This document shows, piece by piece, positions 1 through 8,474 of a stretch of DNA of 64,000 nucleotides. The position numbers and the translations under genes were made by a program. Position 1 is the first letter of the stretch; the number at the start of each line of letters is the position of its first letter. Source of the stretch: Streptomyces sennicomposti (GTDB lineage Bacteria > Actinomycetota > Actinomycetes > Streptomycetales > Streptomycetaceae); assembly GCF_019890635.1 (NCBI RefSeq), contig NZ_JAIOAB010000029.1, forward strand, positions 20,482 through 84,481, given 5' to 3'. Below the pieces are notes generated by a model that was given only the letters and a program-made list of their open reading frames with translations, was not told the DNA's origin and did not search any database.

Positions 1-2397
1 GCGGGCCTCCATCTCGGTCTGCCGGGCGTTGGCGCCGTCGGCGGCGAGCCGGTCGCGCAGATGGGTGTCGGGTTCCTCCTCGACGGGCGTCTCCTCGGCG
101 ACGGCGAGCCGCTCGGCGAGTTCCGCCACTTCCTGGAGGGCGTTGTCCAGGGCTTCCTGGGCGCGGGCGGCGGCGGCCGTGGAGCGTTCGGCCTCGCCCG
201 CGGCGCCGCGGGCCTGGCCGGCGAGGCGGCCGAGCTGCTGGGCGACCGCCGACTTCTCCCGGTCGGCGGCCCGCCGCCGCTCCCCCAGCTCCTCGACCAG
301 CGCCGCGCACTCGGTGCGCCGCTGTCCGGCCAGCCGCTGGGCCTCGGCCAGCTCCTCGCACCGGACGGCGAGCCGGTCCAGCTCGGCGGCGGCCTCGTCC
401 ACGGAGGCCTGCACCTCCAGCAGGCTCGGCGCGCCGGCCGATCCGCCGTGCGCGAAGTGCGCGCCGAGCAGATCGCCCTCGGCGGTGACGGCGGTGAGAC
501 GGGGATGCGTACGGACCAGGTCCTCGGCGTCCTCCAGGGTGGTGACGACGACGATGCCGCGCAGCAGGCGGCGTACGGCCGGCATGAGGTGGGCGGGGCC
601 GCTGACGAGGTCGGCGGCGCAGGGGTGCCCGCAGGGGGTGCCGTCCGGTCCGGTCGCCGGGGTCCCGGGCTCGTCCGGGGCGTCGGCGAGGAGGAGGGCG
701 GCGCGGCCCGCGTCCTGTTTGCGCAGCAGGCGCAGGGCGTCGGCCGCGGCGGCGGGGCCGGCGACGGCGAGGGCGTCGGCGGCGGCGCCGAAGGCGGTGG
801 CGAGGGCGGTCTCGTGGCCGGGGGCGACCGTGAGGAGTCCGGCGGCCGGGCCGAGCAGTCCGGTGAGGCGGTCGGCGGCGTCGAGCAGGGCGCCGGTGCC
901 GTCCTTGCGGCGCAGCCCCAGGGCGAGGGCGTCGTGCCGGGCCCGCATCGCCGCGCGTTCGCGTTCGGCGGCGGTGGCGGCCTCGCGGGCGGCGCCGAAG
1001 GCGGCCTCCGCCTCGGCCAGGGCGGTCCTGGCGGCCTCGTGCCGTTCGGCGAGTTCGTCCTCGTCCGCGTCGAGTCCGTCGACCTCGGCCTTGAGGGCCT
1101 CGTACTCCTCCTGGGCGTGGACGGCGCGTTCCCGGGCCTCGTCGCGGGCGGCGGCCAGGCGGTCGATCTCGGCCTGGGCGGAGGCGGCGCGGGAGCGGGC
1201 CGCGTTGACCTGGCCGGCGAGCCGGGCCAGCCCTTCGCGGCGGTCGGCGATGGCGCGGGCGGCGTCCCTGAGGCGGCGCTCCTCGGCGGCGAGTTCGCGT
1301 TCCAGTTCGGCGCGGTGGGCGACGGTGTCCTCCAGCGCCCGCTGGGCGGCCTCCAGGGCGGCCTCCAGCTCGGCCTCCTGTTCGCGGACGCGGGCGGCCT
1401 CGCGCTCCAGGTCCTCGGGGTCGCGGCCGCGCCGCTCCTCGTCGGGTGCGGAGGTGGCGCTTCTGACCCGGGCGTCGGCCAGGGAGATGGTGCCGCGGAC
1501 GCGTTCGGCGAGCTGGGACAGCTCGTACCAGGTCTCCTGGGCGCGGGTCAGGCGCGGGGTGAGGCGGCGTACCTCGTCCTCCAGGCGCGCTTCGCGCTGG
1601 AGGGCGCGGGCCAGTTCCTGTTCGGCGGCCTCCTTGCGTTCCTTGAGGGCGGCCTCGTCGGCGATCTCCGCCTGGAGGGCTTCGCGCAGGCGTACGAGGT
1701 CGTCGGCGAGCAGGCGCAGCCGGGCGTCGCGCAGGTCGGCCTGGATGACGGCGGCCCGGCGGGCGACGGCGGCCTGGCGGCCGAGCGGTTTGAGCTGGCG
1801 GCGCAGTTCGTCGGTGAGGTCCTGGACGCGGGCGAGGTTGGCCTGCATCGAGTCGAGCTTGCGGAGCGCCTTCTCCTTGCGCTTGCGGTGCTTGAGGACG
1901 CCGGCGGCCTCCTCGATGAAGGCGCGGCGGCCGGCCGGGTCGGCGTGCAGGACGGAGTCGAGCTGGCCCTGGCCGACGATGACGTGCATCTCGCGGCCGA
2001 TGCCGGAGTCGGAGAGCAGTTCCTGGATGTCCAGCAGCCGGCAGGTGTCGCCGTTGATCTGGTACTCGCTGCCGCCGTTGCGGAACATGATCCGCGTGAT
2101 GGTGACCTCGGCGTACTCGATGGGCAGGGCGCCGTCGGAGTTGTCGATGGTCAGGGACACCTCGGCGCGGCCCAGCGGCGGGCGGCCGGTGGTGCCGGCG
2201 AAGATGACGTCCTCCATCTTGCCGCCGCGCAGCGACTTGGCGCCCTGTTCGCCCATGACCCAGCTGAGCGCGTCCACCACGTTGGACTTGCCCGAGCCGT
2301 TCGGGCCGACGACGCACGTGATCCCCGGTTCAAAGCGGAGCGTGGTCGCCGAGGCGAACGACTTGAAGCCGCGGAGGGTCAGGGCCTTGAGGTGCAC
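1..2397 (-). CDS. smc: Chromosome segregation ATPase SMC, N-terminal 799 residues (partial)
   Basis: Structural maintenance of chromosomes protein, the ATPase core of the condensin-like complex with ScpA and ScpB that compacts and segregates the nucleoid. The GTG start at 2397 gives MHLKALTLRGFKSF, the classical SMC opening. The Walker A motif GPNGSGKS lies at residues 31-38. The ABC head continues to about residue 160 and a long heptad-rich coiled coil follows, dense in Ala, Glu and Arg. A hinge-like globular stretch occupies about residues 500-670, and the second coiled coil begins before the edge. The gene runs off the left end, so the C-terminal head with Walker B and the signature motif is not visible. 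It lies downstream of the small gene at 2643-2846, separated by a hairpin. Confidence 0.97.
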   Translation of the reverse strand, partial: MHLKALTLRGFKSFASATTLRFEPGITCVVGPNGSGKSNVVDALSWVMGEQGAKSLRGGKMEDVIFAGTTGRPPLGRAEVSLTIDNSDGALPIEYAEVTITRIMFRNGGSEYQINGDTCRLLDIQELLSDSGIGREMHVIVGQGQLDSVLHADPAGRRAFIEEAAGVLKHRKRKEKALRKLDSMQANLARVQDLTDELRRQLKPLGRQAAVARRAAVIQADLRDARLRLLADDLVRLREALQAEIADEAALKERKEAAEQELARALQREARLEDEVRRLTPRLTRAQETWYELSQLAERVRGTISLADARVRSATSAPDEERRGRDPEDLEREAARVREQEAELEAALEAAQRALEDTVAHRAELERELAAEERRLRDAARAIADRREGLARLAGQVNAARSRAASAQAEIDRLAAARDEARERAVHAQEEYEALKAEVDGLDADEDELAERHEAARTALAEAEAAFGAAREAATAAERERAAMRARHDALALGLRRKDGTGALLDAADRLTGLLGPAAGLLTVAPGHETALATAFGAAADALAVAGPAAAADALRLLRKQDAGRAALLLADAPDEPGTPATGPDGTPCGHPCAADLVSGPAHLMPAVRRLLRGIVVVTTLEDAEDLVRTHPRLTAVTAEGDLLGAHFAHGGSAGAPSLLEVQASVDEAAAELDRLAVRCEELAEAQRLAGQRRTECAALVEELGERRRAADREKSAVAQQLGRLAGQARGAAGEAERSTAAAARAQEALDNALQEVAELAERLAVAEETPVEEEPDTHLRDRLAADGANARQTEMEAR

Positions 2398-2554
2398 GCC
2401 GTCGGACTCTACCCGCCCGGGCTAGCGCACTCCACGAACCCTCGCAACCGCGCGGTTTCGCCCAGGGGCGGGCAGGGCACACCAGACGTTAAGACGCTGA
2501 AAGGATGCGCGGGAAACGGCGGGGGCCACGCGAGCGGGGGGACGGGAAAGAAGG

Positions 2555-2576
2555 AAGGGACGCCGAAGCGTCCCTT
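2555..2576 (-). terminator. Hairpin between the small coiled-coil gene and smc
   Basis: AAGGGACGC and GCGTCCCTT form a perfect 9-bp stem around a 4-base loop. On the minus strand it is followed by a pyrimidine-rich run. It lies just past the stop of the 67-residue gene, so it probably ends that transcript before smc. Confidence 0.6.
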
Positions 2577-2642
2577 GCAACTCTGACGACGGAGCGGTTG
2601 ACACGGGCGGCCCAACCACTGTGTCGTGGTGCTGTGCAGTGA

Positions 2643-2846
2643 TCAGGTGAGCGCAGGCTCCGCCTGGTGTGCGTCGACACGCTCCATGATCCTGTCGTGA
2701 GAAGCGGCAGCCGTCAGCGCGTCGTTCTCCGCCTGGATCCGTACGAGCTCGGATTCAAGGTCCTGGACGCGCTGCTGGAGCCGTCGCATCTCGGCGAGGA
2801 GTCGAGGGTCGGAGCCACCGACGTAACCGAGAAGCGCCTTTGCCAT
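2643..2846 (-). CDS. Small coiled-coil protein of unknown function (67 aa)
   Basis: A 67-residue protein beginning MAKALLGYVGG. The ATG at 2846 is preceded by a GGAGG ribosome-binding site about 10 bases upstream, which decides this start against longer readings. After a short N-terminal segment, residues 15-45 form a predicted coiled coil with heptad Leu spacing (LLAEMRRLQQRVQDLESELVR), and the tail is acidic and alanine-rich. I remember similar small proteins in other streptomycetes but know no function. It lies between acyP and smc on the same strand and is separated from smc by a hairpin. Confidence 0.8.
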   Translation of the reverse strand: MAKALLGYVGGSDPRLLAEMRRLQQRVQDLESELVRIQAENDALTAAASHDRIMERVDAHQAEPALT

Positions 2847-3221
2847 GATGGATGGTCCTCCACACTGAGTGACCGACCGATGCGGTGTGGGTCGTGAGGG
2901 ATTCGCACCCGCGGTGCTTGGCACTGTTCAGTTGTGCTGCCGTTCATCCATGCCAAACAGCTAAGGTGCGCGGGCTTTCAGCGTCTCACCAAAAAGTTTG
3001 ACGGTCAACACGATCACACCCCGTGTCGGTGGGCGTCCCGGGGGCGCGCGGCCGGAAAGGCGGCGCGGCGGCTCCTGCGGGCCCCTGGGGGCGTGGCGGT
3101 CATCCTGCCCTGCGCGGCCCGGCACGGCAAGGTCCTTCCGGCGACCACCTGCTCTTTTCCCTCCGGGCAGATGCCAGGGGCAGGTGCGGCGGCCCGGGCC
3201 CGGCGACGCCCGGCGACCGCG
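2847..3221. other. Intergenic, 375 bp, no gene seen
   Basis: No reading frame here has convincing protein character. The stretch next to 2950-3000 is locally AT-richer and probably holds the minus-strand promoter of the small coiled-coil gene. Nothing else was recognised. Confidence 0.5.
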
Positions 3222-3503
3222 TCAGCGGATCGCGAAGCCGTCGTAGCCCCCGCGCGGTGTGTCCCAGATCTCTGTGACACCGTCCACACGGCCGGGCGTG
3301 TCGTCCCCCTGGAGCCAGTCGAGGAGCCTCTGGCAGGCCTCGTGCGCCCCTTCGGCGACGATCTGCACGCGTCCGTCGCCGAGGTTGAGGGCGAAACCGC
3401 TGAGCCCGCCGATCTCCAGGGCCCGCGCCCGGGTGAACCAGCGGAAACCCACGCCCTGGACGTGCCCACGCACCCAGGCGACCAGTCGAACATCCTCGCT
3501 CAT
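3222..3503 (-). CDS. acyP: Acylphosphatase
   Basis: Acylphosphatase of 93 residues, close to the usual 90-100. The family hydrolyses the carboxyl-phosphate bond of acyl phosphates in the cytoplasm. The N-terminal signature GHVQGVGFRWF carries the phosphate-binding loop and the catalytic Arg (Arg21), and the catalytic Asn is Asn40 in the segment ALNLGDGRVQI. The ATG at 3503 places the signature at the usual distance from the N-terminus. In Streptomyces acyP normally lies next to smc, which agrees with this neighbourhood. Confidence 0.95.
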   Translation of the reverse strand: MSEDVRLVAWVRGHVQGVGFRWFTRARALEIGGLSGFALNLGDGRVQIVAEGAHEACQRLLDWLQGDDTPGRVDGVTEIWDTPRGGYDGFAIR

Positions 3504-3672
3504 GAGTGCAACCTAACCGGGCAATGTCCCTGAGGGCACTTCCGCCCCCTGCGCCATGCGGTACCGTCCCGACCCAATGAATCTCATATGAAACTCACTC
3601 GATCGAGTGAGTCGGGTTGACCGCGTCGGCTCAGGGCGCGCGTCGGCCCTGGGGACGAGGAAGGCCAGGAAC

Positions 3673-4848
3673 ATGGGACGCCACCGACGTTCGGACGCCG
3701 GCCGCGCCACCACGGACCGTGCCACGGGGGCGACGGACACGCACGGCTCGTACCGGCAGGGCCACAGCTCACGGGACCTCTACGACTCGTTCCCGGACGG
3801 CGACCGCATGGGCATCGCGCCCTATCTGAACCCGGAGCGGTACGCCGACGCCTACGCGCGGGCCGAGGAGTACCTCTTCGCGACGGACGACGACTACGCC
3901 CGCGCCACGGACACGGTGGGCTTCCCGCCCGAGGGCTTCAGCCCCTCGCAGGGGCCGCTCGGCCGGGGCCGCCGCCGCAGGAGGAGGGCCGCCACCCCCG
4001 TCCGCACGGGTCTGCTCGGCGTCTCGGCGGCGGTCGCCCTCGGCACCGTCGCGGTGGCCACCGGCGCGGTGCCCGGGCTGGAGAACTACCGGCTGGGCGG
4101 GGACAGCAGCACCGGCGCCGACAGCGTGCAGGCGGCGGGCACGCCCACGAACAGCGCGAGCGCGCAGGGCGGCACGTCCGGCGGCGCACTGCCGGGCGAC
4201 CGGACGGGAGCGCCCGGCGCCGGACGCGGCGCGGGCCGGCCGGCCTCGCCGACGCACTCCGCCGCACAGCCCTCGGCGACGCCGAGCCCATCCGCCCCGT
4301 CCGCCTCTCAGAGCCCGGCCGCCACCGCCCCGGCCACCCCGGCGAAGCCGCCCGCGGCCGAGCCGACGACCGAGCCGGCCGGCACCGCGGCCCCGCAGGA
4401 GACCGCGCCGGCCGCGCCCGCCACGAAGATCCCGCGGCAGCGGACCCGGTCCCCGGCGACGGTCTCCACGGAAGCCACCGCCGCGGCGGAGGTGCTGAGC
4501 CTGGTCAACCAGGAGCGGGCGAAGGCGGGCTGCAGCCCCGTCACGGCGGACGGCGCGCTGGCCTCGCTGGCGGAGGACTTCAGCGAGGCCATGGCCGACC
4601 AGGGCTTCTTCGACCACACCGACCCCAGCGGCGCGTCCCCGTGGGACCGGGCCGCCCGGCTCGGCATCACCGGCCTCGGCGGCGAGAACATAGCCCGCGG
4701 TCAGGCCGACGCGGCGGCGGTCATGGACGCCTGGATGAACAGCCCCGGCCACCGTGCCAACATCCTGAACTGCGACTTCAAGACCCTCGGCGTCGGCGTC
4801 CACTTCGGGACGGGCGGGCCTTGGTGGACGCAGGACTTCGGGTACTGA
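3673..4848 (+). CDS. Membrane-anchored or secreted CAP-domain (SCP-like) protein
   Basis: A 391-residue protein starting MGRHRRSDAG, with an AGGAAGG-like ribosome-binding site just upstream. The N-terminal ~105 residues are hydrophilic and end in an Arg-rich stop-transfer-like run. A single hydrophobic helix follows at about 109-130 (LLGVSAAVALGTVAVATGAV), and then a long Ala/Pro/Ser/Thr-rich extracellular linker to about 265. The C-terminal ~120 residues are a CAP/SCP domain with the EEDFSEAM-type helix, FFDHTDP, GENIARG and GHRANIL motifs, ending WWTQDFGY. CAP domains occur in secreted proteins of varied function, so no enzymatic role can be assigned. The last codons and the stop form the left attachment site of the element at 4836-10974. 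Confidence 0.9.
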   Translation: MGRHRRSDAGRATTDRATGATDTHGSYRQGHSSRDLYDSFPDGDRMGIAPYLNPERYADAYARAEEYLFATDDDYARATDTVGFPPEGFSPSQGPLGRGRRRRRRAATPVRTGLLGVSAAVALGTVAVATGAVPGLENYRLGGDSSTGADSVQAAGTPTNSASAQGGTSGGALPGDRTGAPGAGRGAGRPASPTHSAAQPSATPSPSAPSASQSPAATAPATPAKPPAAEPTTEPAGTAAPQETAPAAPATKIPRQRTRSPATVSTEATAAAEVLSLVNQERAKAGCSPVTADGALASLAEDFSEAMADQGFFDHTDPSGASPWDRAARLGITGLGGENIARGQADAAAVMDAWMNSPGHRANILNCDFKTLGVGVHFGTGGPWWTQDFGY

Positions 4849-4849
4849 G
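4836..4849. repeat. attL candidate (14-bp direct repeat, left copy)
   Basis: CTTCGGGTACTGAG, identical to 10961-10974. It contains the last two codons and the TGA stop of the CAP-domain gene, so integration here leaves that reading frame intact. The int stop codon is at 4869-4871, the usual close arrangement of int and attL. Confidence 0.8.
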
Positions 4850-4868
4850 ATTCCCGCAGGTCAGACGC

Positions 4869-6110
4869 CTATGCACCTTCCTGGGCCGTGTCCGGGCCGT
4901 CGCCCGCGGGTTCCTCGTCGGCGAAGACGCGATCCACGGCGGCCCGGGTCCGAGTCCCGCTCGACGGCATCAGGTGCGTGTACGTCCTCAGCGTGAAGCC
5001 TGGGTCATGGTGACCCAGGTACTCGCTGAGAGCCTTGATGCTCTCCCCCGCGTCCAGCAGCACCGAGGCGTAGAAGTGCCGCAGCGCGTGCATTCCGTTG
5101 TCCCGCCCGGTCTCGACGCCTGCCGCACGAAGCGCCGGCCGCCATACGCGGTCGTTGAAGCGGTTCCGGTCCAGTGACAGCCCCATGGACCCGGTGAAGA
5201 TCAGCGACGCCGTGACGGGCGGGCCGTCGAGGGTCTTCCAGGGGAGCGTGATCCTCGTAGCCGGGTGTCGCTTGAGGTGGCCGGCCAGCGCGAAGGCCAC
5301 GGACTCAGGCAGGGGAACATCACGCTCCTTGCCGCCCTTGGGCGGGGCGAACACCGGCCGGGACAGCCGTAGGAGCTTGACCTGCCGTACGACGTGCACC
5401 ACTCCCCCGAGGAAGTCCACATCTTCCACGGCCAGGCCGAAAGCCTCACCCTGACGCAGGCCGCACCCGGCAGCCACGTTCACGAGCGACTGGTAGCGAT
5501 CCGGCAGCGCCGAACGCACGGCCATGACCTGTTCAGCAGACCACGGCTTCACCTTTCGAGGCTCCAGGCGCGGCGCCCGCACAGACCGAGCGCTGCACGG
5601 ATTGGCCCGGATGATCCGGTCTTCCACAGCAGCAGTGAAAACCGTGGAGACATGGGCGAAGATCCCGCGCCGATACCCAGCAGAAAGCCCACGGTCCTCC
5701 AACGTCCGCAGCCAGAGCCGCAGGTGGGAAGGCGTGAACGACCCCAGCGGTCGGCTGCCCAGGTACGGGATCGCGTGCAGCCGTAGGCGGCTTTCCACGG
5801 ACTCTCGGGTCAGAGGGTCCGTGACCTGGGTGGCCATCCACTCCGTGGCGTACTGCTCGAACGTGACCTTGCCAGCGTCAGGGTCGACGTAGTCGCCGCG
5901 CGACATGTCCGCCTCGATGTTGACCAGCCACTGTTCCGCCTTGCGCTTCTGCTTGTCCGGGAAGCTCTTGGACTTCTCGGCCCCGTCCGGACCGACGTAG
6001 CGAGCCCGGTAGCGCATCCCTACACCGTGGCGCTCAGTCTTGACTTTCCGGGGCTTGCCGTCCGGCCCGGTCTCGGTCTTGTACCAGCGGTCTTGGATGT
6101 GCCCGGCCAT
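4869..6110 (-). CDS. int: Tyrosine recombinase (element integrase)
   Basis: Site-specific tyrosine integrase of 413 residues that would catalyse attP x attB recombination. The start is ATG at 6110 (MAGHIQDRWYKTETG), chosen because it overlaps the xis stop codon by one base. The N-terminal ~60 residues resemble the Arm-type DNA-binding region, followed by a SAM-like core-binding domain at about 80-170. The catalytic domain spans about 190-390, with the first catalytic Arg in GCGLRQGEAFGL, the HxLRH motif in MHALRHFYAS, the LGHHD segment, and the nucleophilic Tyr in TLRTYTHLM. It is the last gene of the coupled rep-xis-int set and lies next to attL. Confidence 0.96.
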   Translation of the reverse strand: MAGHIQDRWYKTETGPDGKPRKVKTERHGVGMRYRARYVGPDGAEKSKSFPDKQKRKAEQWLVNIEADMSRGDYVDPDAGKVTFEQYATEWMATQVTDPLTRESVESRLRLHAIPYLGSRPLGSFTPSHLRLWLRTLEDRGLSAGYRRGIFAHVSTVFTAAVEDRIIRANPCSARSVRAPRLEPRKVKPWSAEQVMAVRSALPDRYQSLVNVAAGCGLRQGEAFGLAVEDVDFLGGVVHVVRQVKLLRLSRPVFAPPKGGKERDVPLPESVAFALAGHLKRHPATRITLPWKTLDGPPVTASLIFTGSMGLSLDRNRFNDRVWRPALRAAGVETGRDNGMHALRHFYASVLLDAGESIKALSEYLGHHDPGFTLRTYTHLMPSSGTRTRAAVDRVFADEEPAGDGPDTAQEGA

Positions 6111-6304
6111 CAGGCGGCCCTTTCCATCAGAGAGGCGACCCAGGTACGCACGTCTTCGGGGTCGAAGCGGAGATGCCGGCCGACGCGGAAGCCTCGCGGC
6201 CCGGTCTGCTTGCGGCGCCACTGGTAGACGGTTTCGACCGGGACACCCAGGAGGTCGGCCAGGTCGACCGGGGTCAGGTAGCGGTCGGGCAGCGAGCGCT
6301 TCAT
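6110..6304 (-). CDS. xis: Excisionase-like helix-turn-helix protein
   Basis: A 64-residue MerR/Xis-type DNA-binding protein of the helix-turn-helix 17 kind, which bends attachment-site DNA and drives excision together with the integrase. The recognition region is LTPVDLADLLGVPVETVYQW, followed by the RGFRVGRHLRF wing and a WVASLMERAA tail. Its ATG at 6304 overlaps the rep stop (ATGA), and its stop overlaps the int start, so the three genes are translationally coupled. Length and position fit xis of pSAM2-like elements. Confidence 0.92.
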   Translation of the reverse strand: MKRSLPDRYLTPVDLADLLGVPVETVYQWRRKQTGPRGFRVGRHLRFDPEDVRTWVASLMERAA

Positions 6305-7719
6305 GCCCACACCTCCATGTCGTCCAGGTCGGCGAGTGCTTCGCGTGCGGTGTCTCGGTTCAGTCGCAGGTCTCGGGCGATGGATGCGGCGAGCCAGGAT
6401 TCGCCGGGGGTGTGGCCTTGTCCGGCGTAGGTCCAGTGGGCAAGGACGAGCGTGGAGCCCTCCGTGTCGTCGAGGTCTTCGGAGAGCCCGCGTTCGCGGC
6501 GTTCCTGCCGGGCGCGGTAGTCGGCGCGGACCTGGCGCAGCGCGCCGAGGGTGGTGGAGTAGCGGCGGGACTTGGTGGAGAAGTGGCCGCGGAAGCCGAG
6601 CATGTGAGCCCAGCGCCACAGCAGCCGGTCCGGGTAGGCGTCATCGAGGACCCAGCACGCTTCGATGAGCCGCCGGGTGTGGTCGGGCAGGGGGAGCTTG
6701 TCCAGTTCGGCCGGTTCCCCGATGCGGCGGTCGATGGTGCCGGTGGTCTCGGCGGCTTTGGTGGCGTACTTGGCGACGTAGGAGGCCACGGCCTGTTCGG
6801 TCAGTTCCTCGCGGCCCAGTGCGCCGATGGCTTGCACGTCGACCTGGGAGCCCCAGCGCAGGGTGCGGGCGGGGTGGCCGGCGGAGGCCGGAACGGGCAC
6901 GGACACGCGAGCGGCGGCCGCCCGGATCGCGTCATCCAGGAGGGCGATGGTGGCCCACGCCGGCGGAGGTGTGTCGGGGCCGTCTGGACCGTCGAGGCGG
7001 ACCACCGCGTGGAAGTGCACCGAGCCGCGTTTCTGGAACTCGGCGACCTTGCCGAAGGCGACCTTGCACACCTCGCGTAATGCCGACTGCGTGAGGCCGG
7101 CGCGGGCGGCGATCTCCCGGCGCAGGTAGATGGTGAAGCGGCGCCACAGGTCCCCGGCGAAGTTGTTCCACAGCACCGCGCCCGCGTAGTCGTAGCGCTC
7201 CGGGTCCAGGGCCGTGCCGAGTACCGGGTCGTCCTCGGTGTGCTGGGTGCCGCAGCGGCAGCGGCCGGTGTCTGGCCGGTTGTGGACGGGGCCGAAGGAC
7301 GGTGCGGTGAGGGTTGCGAAGACGCGGGGGTGGTCCCGCACGGTGGCGGGCACGTCCTTGCGTTCGTCGCCGGTGATCCCGGCGCGGATCAGGTGGTAGG
7401 TGTCCCCGGCATACGTCCAGGCGCAGGCCGGGCAGCGGGAGGCCCGCCGGTTGCCGCAGGCGACGCGGAGCATGCCGCCCGGCTCGGTCTCGGTGCTGTA
7501 GGAGTAGAGCACGTCCCCGGTCGCCGCGTCGCGGGTGACCGTCTGGCCCGTCAGCCGGATCGGGTGGGAGCAGCCGCCGGTACGGCGTACCTGTTCCTGC
7601 CAGCGGTCGAAGCCCGGCGAGTTCGCCACCCGCAGCAGGTCCGCCAGGGTCAGGGGGTCGGTGCCCAGGGAGGCCGCGACACCGGCCACGACCTCCGGAG
7701 GAACAGGGAACAGGCTCAC
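6301..7719 (-). CDS. Rolling-circle replication initiator (RepSA-like)
   Basis: Replication initiator of 472 residues, of the type found in actinomycete integrative elements and pIJ101/pSAM2-like replicons. A metal-binding HUH motif is visible in SVHFHAVVRLDG at about residue 235, and a tyrosine motif in SYVAKYATK at about residue 313. Together these are the hallmarks of a nicking Rep. A Cys-rich stretch near residue 100 (RCPACAWTY) and another in CRCGTQHTED suggest zinc binding. The GTG start at 7719 overlaps the stop of the upstream gene (GTGA). The C-terminal part holds a helix-turn-helix-like segment ending in DDMEVWA. It would allow the excised circle to replicate before any transfer. 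Confidence 0.92.
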   Translation of the reverse strand: MSLFPVPPEVVAGVAASLGTDPLTLADLLRVANSPGFDRWQEQVRRTGGCSHPIRLTGQTVTRDAATGDVLYSYSTETEPGGMLRVACGNRRASRCPACAWTYAGDTYHLIRAGITGDERKDVPATVRDHPRVFATLTAPSFGPVHNRPDTGRCRCGTQHTEDDPVLGTALDPERYDYAGAVLWNNFAGDLWRRFTIYLRREIAARAGLTQSALREVCKVAFGKVAEFQKRGSVHFHAVVRLDGPDGPDTPPPAWATIALLDDAIRAAAARVSVPVPASAGHPARTLRWGSQVDVQAIGALGREELTEQAVASYVAKYATKAAETTGTIDRRIGEPAELDKLPLPDHTRRLIEACWVLDDAYPDRLLWRWAHMLGFRGHFSTKSRRYSTTLGALRQVRADYRARQERRERGLSEDLDDTEGSTLVLAHWTYAGQGHTPGESWLAASIARDLRLNRDTAREALADLDDMEVWA

Positions 7720-8048
7720 GCGGCCACCGCCAGCGCAGCCGGGGGAACGAGCCGGGCGAGGCGGGCGACGTAGGCGGCGTGCCGCTCCCTGGCGCTCTCG
7801 CTGATCGAGGTCAGGCGGACGGAGGCGGATGTGTGCTCGGTGAGTCCGGAGCCCGCGCAGGAGCCGCAGAAGATGCCGGTCGGGTCGCTGTCGCCCGCCC
7901 AGCCGGAACCGGCGCACCGGTCGCAGTCGGCCCACGGCCGGGAGACGAGGAAGTTCAGGCACTCGGCCGGATCGGCGCAGTCCGTGACACCGCAAGCCGG
8001 GCACGCCCGCTGGAGGGAAACGCGCACACGGAGGGGGGAAGCAGGCAT
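7716..8048 (-). CDS. Small cysteine-rich (zinc-ribbon/DnaJ-like) protein of the element
   Basis: A 110-residue protein with two CxxC-type pairs: CPACGVTDC near the N-terminus, then CDRCAGSG and CGSCAGSG, the last two resembling the CxxCxGxG repeats of the DnaJ zinc centre. The C-terminus is helical. It lies immediately upstream of rep and overlaps it by four bases (GTGA), so they are coupled. Small proteins of this kind commonly precede rep in actinomycete integrative elements; no function is known to me. A hairpin leader with a conserved loop precedes it (8060-8112). Confidence 0.8.
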   Translation of the reverse strand: MPASPLRVRVSLQRACPACGVTDCADPAECLNFLVSRPWADCDRCAGSGWAGDSDPTGIFCGSCAGSGLTEHTSASVRLTSISESARERHAAYVARLARLVPPAALAVAA

Positions 8049-8059
8049 GATGGAGGTTC

Positions 8060-8112
8060 CCTTCGAGGGAGCCGGGGGCGGCGGATCTTCTTGGCGGTTG
8101 AGCGCCGCCCCC
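8060..8112 (-). promoter_or_regulatory. Hairpin leader, copy B
   Basis: Upstream of the cysteine-rich gene, a perfect 10-bp stem (8074-8083 with 8103-8112) encloses a 19-base loop. On the minus-strand RNA the loop reads UCAACCGCCAAGAAGAUC. The same leader with one loop difference lies at 8334-8384 before the next gene. The copies share about 80% identity, including the CUCGAAGG segment nearest the start codon. Confidence 0.6.
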
Positions 8113-8129
8113 GGGCGCGGATCGGACTG

Positions 8130-8321
8130 TTACTGGCCGTAGCGGCGGCGGTAGCGCCGGGACTCGAACTTCGGCGCGGGCAGCATCTCCTTGTCGGGGG
8201 AGTCGCCCTTGTCCGGCGCGTAGTCGGGGTTGTACGGGTAGGTCGGGTGCTGGAGATGGGCCTTGACCGCTGCCCGGTCCCGCTTCCTCGCGTCCCGCTC
8301 CCCCTGGTCCCTCTTGAACAT
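8130..8321 (-). CDS. Small basic hypothetical protein of the element (63 aa)
   Basis: A 63-residue highly charged protein, MFKRDQGERDARKRDRAAVKAH, ending in the Arg/Tyr-rich SRRYRRRYGQ. The start is the ATG at 8321, with an AGGACAGG-like ribosome-binding site. The middle is Pro/Tyr/Asp-rich (HPTYPYNPDYAPDKG). No domain was recognised. It is the first gene of the minus-strand set leading to rep, xis and int, and its leader repeats that of the following gene. The pattern suggests a nucleic-acid-binding accessory, but this is inference. Confidence 0.65.
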   Translation of the reverse strand: MFKRDQGERDARKRDRAAVKAHLQHPTYPYNPDYAPDKGDSPDKEMLPAPKFESRRYRRRYGQ

Positions 8322-8333
8322 GTCCTGTCCTTT

Positions 8334-8384
8334 CCTTCGAGGTGTCGGGGCGGCTGATCTTCTTGACGGTTGAACACCACCCCT
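8334..8384 (-). promoter_or_regulatory. Hairpin leader, copy A
   Basis: Upstream of the 63-residue gene, 8347-8354 pairs with 8376-8383. Two positions differ from Watson-Crick pairing, but on the minus-strand transcript they become U-G wobbles. The loop UCAACCGUCAAGAAGAUC matches copy B except for one base. The stem sequence differs while pairing and loop are kept, which favours an RNA role in the direction of the genes. Confidence 0.6.
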
Positions 8385-8424
8385 GAGCAAGGGAATTGAC
8401 CCCCTTGCTCAACTTGTTGGTACA
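8384..8424. promoter_or_regulatory. Overlapping dyads in the regulator intergenic region
   Basis: TGAGCAAGGG (8384-8393) and CCCTTGCTCA (8402-8411) form a 10-bp inverted repeat with an 8-base spacer. It overlaps the left arm of a larger inverted repeat, TCAACTTGTTGGTACA (8409-8424), whose partner TGTACCAACAAGTTGA is at 8475-8490. The position, between divergent element genes, fits operator DNA for the GntR-family repressor. Confidence 0.7.
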
Positions 8425-8474
8425 AGCTCAGCTTGCAGTGTGATGCGGCCGACGTCAAGAGAATCGGCGCTACA

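Noticed and set aside
29..2586. Two long plus-strand frames opposite smc
   Set aside because: The minus strand encodes clear SMC motifs; the plus frames are low-complexity Ser/Arg or Gly/Ala sequence.
2934..3533. Plus-strand frame upstream of and across acylphosphatase
   Set aside because: It is antisense to a clear acyP gene and has no recognisable domain.
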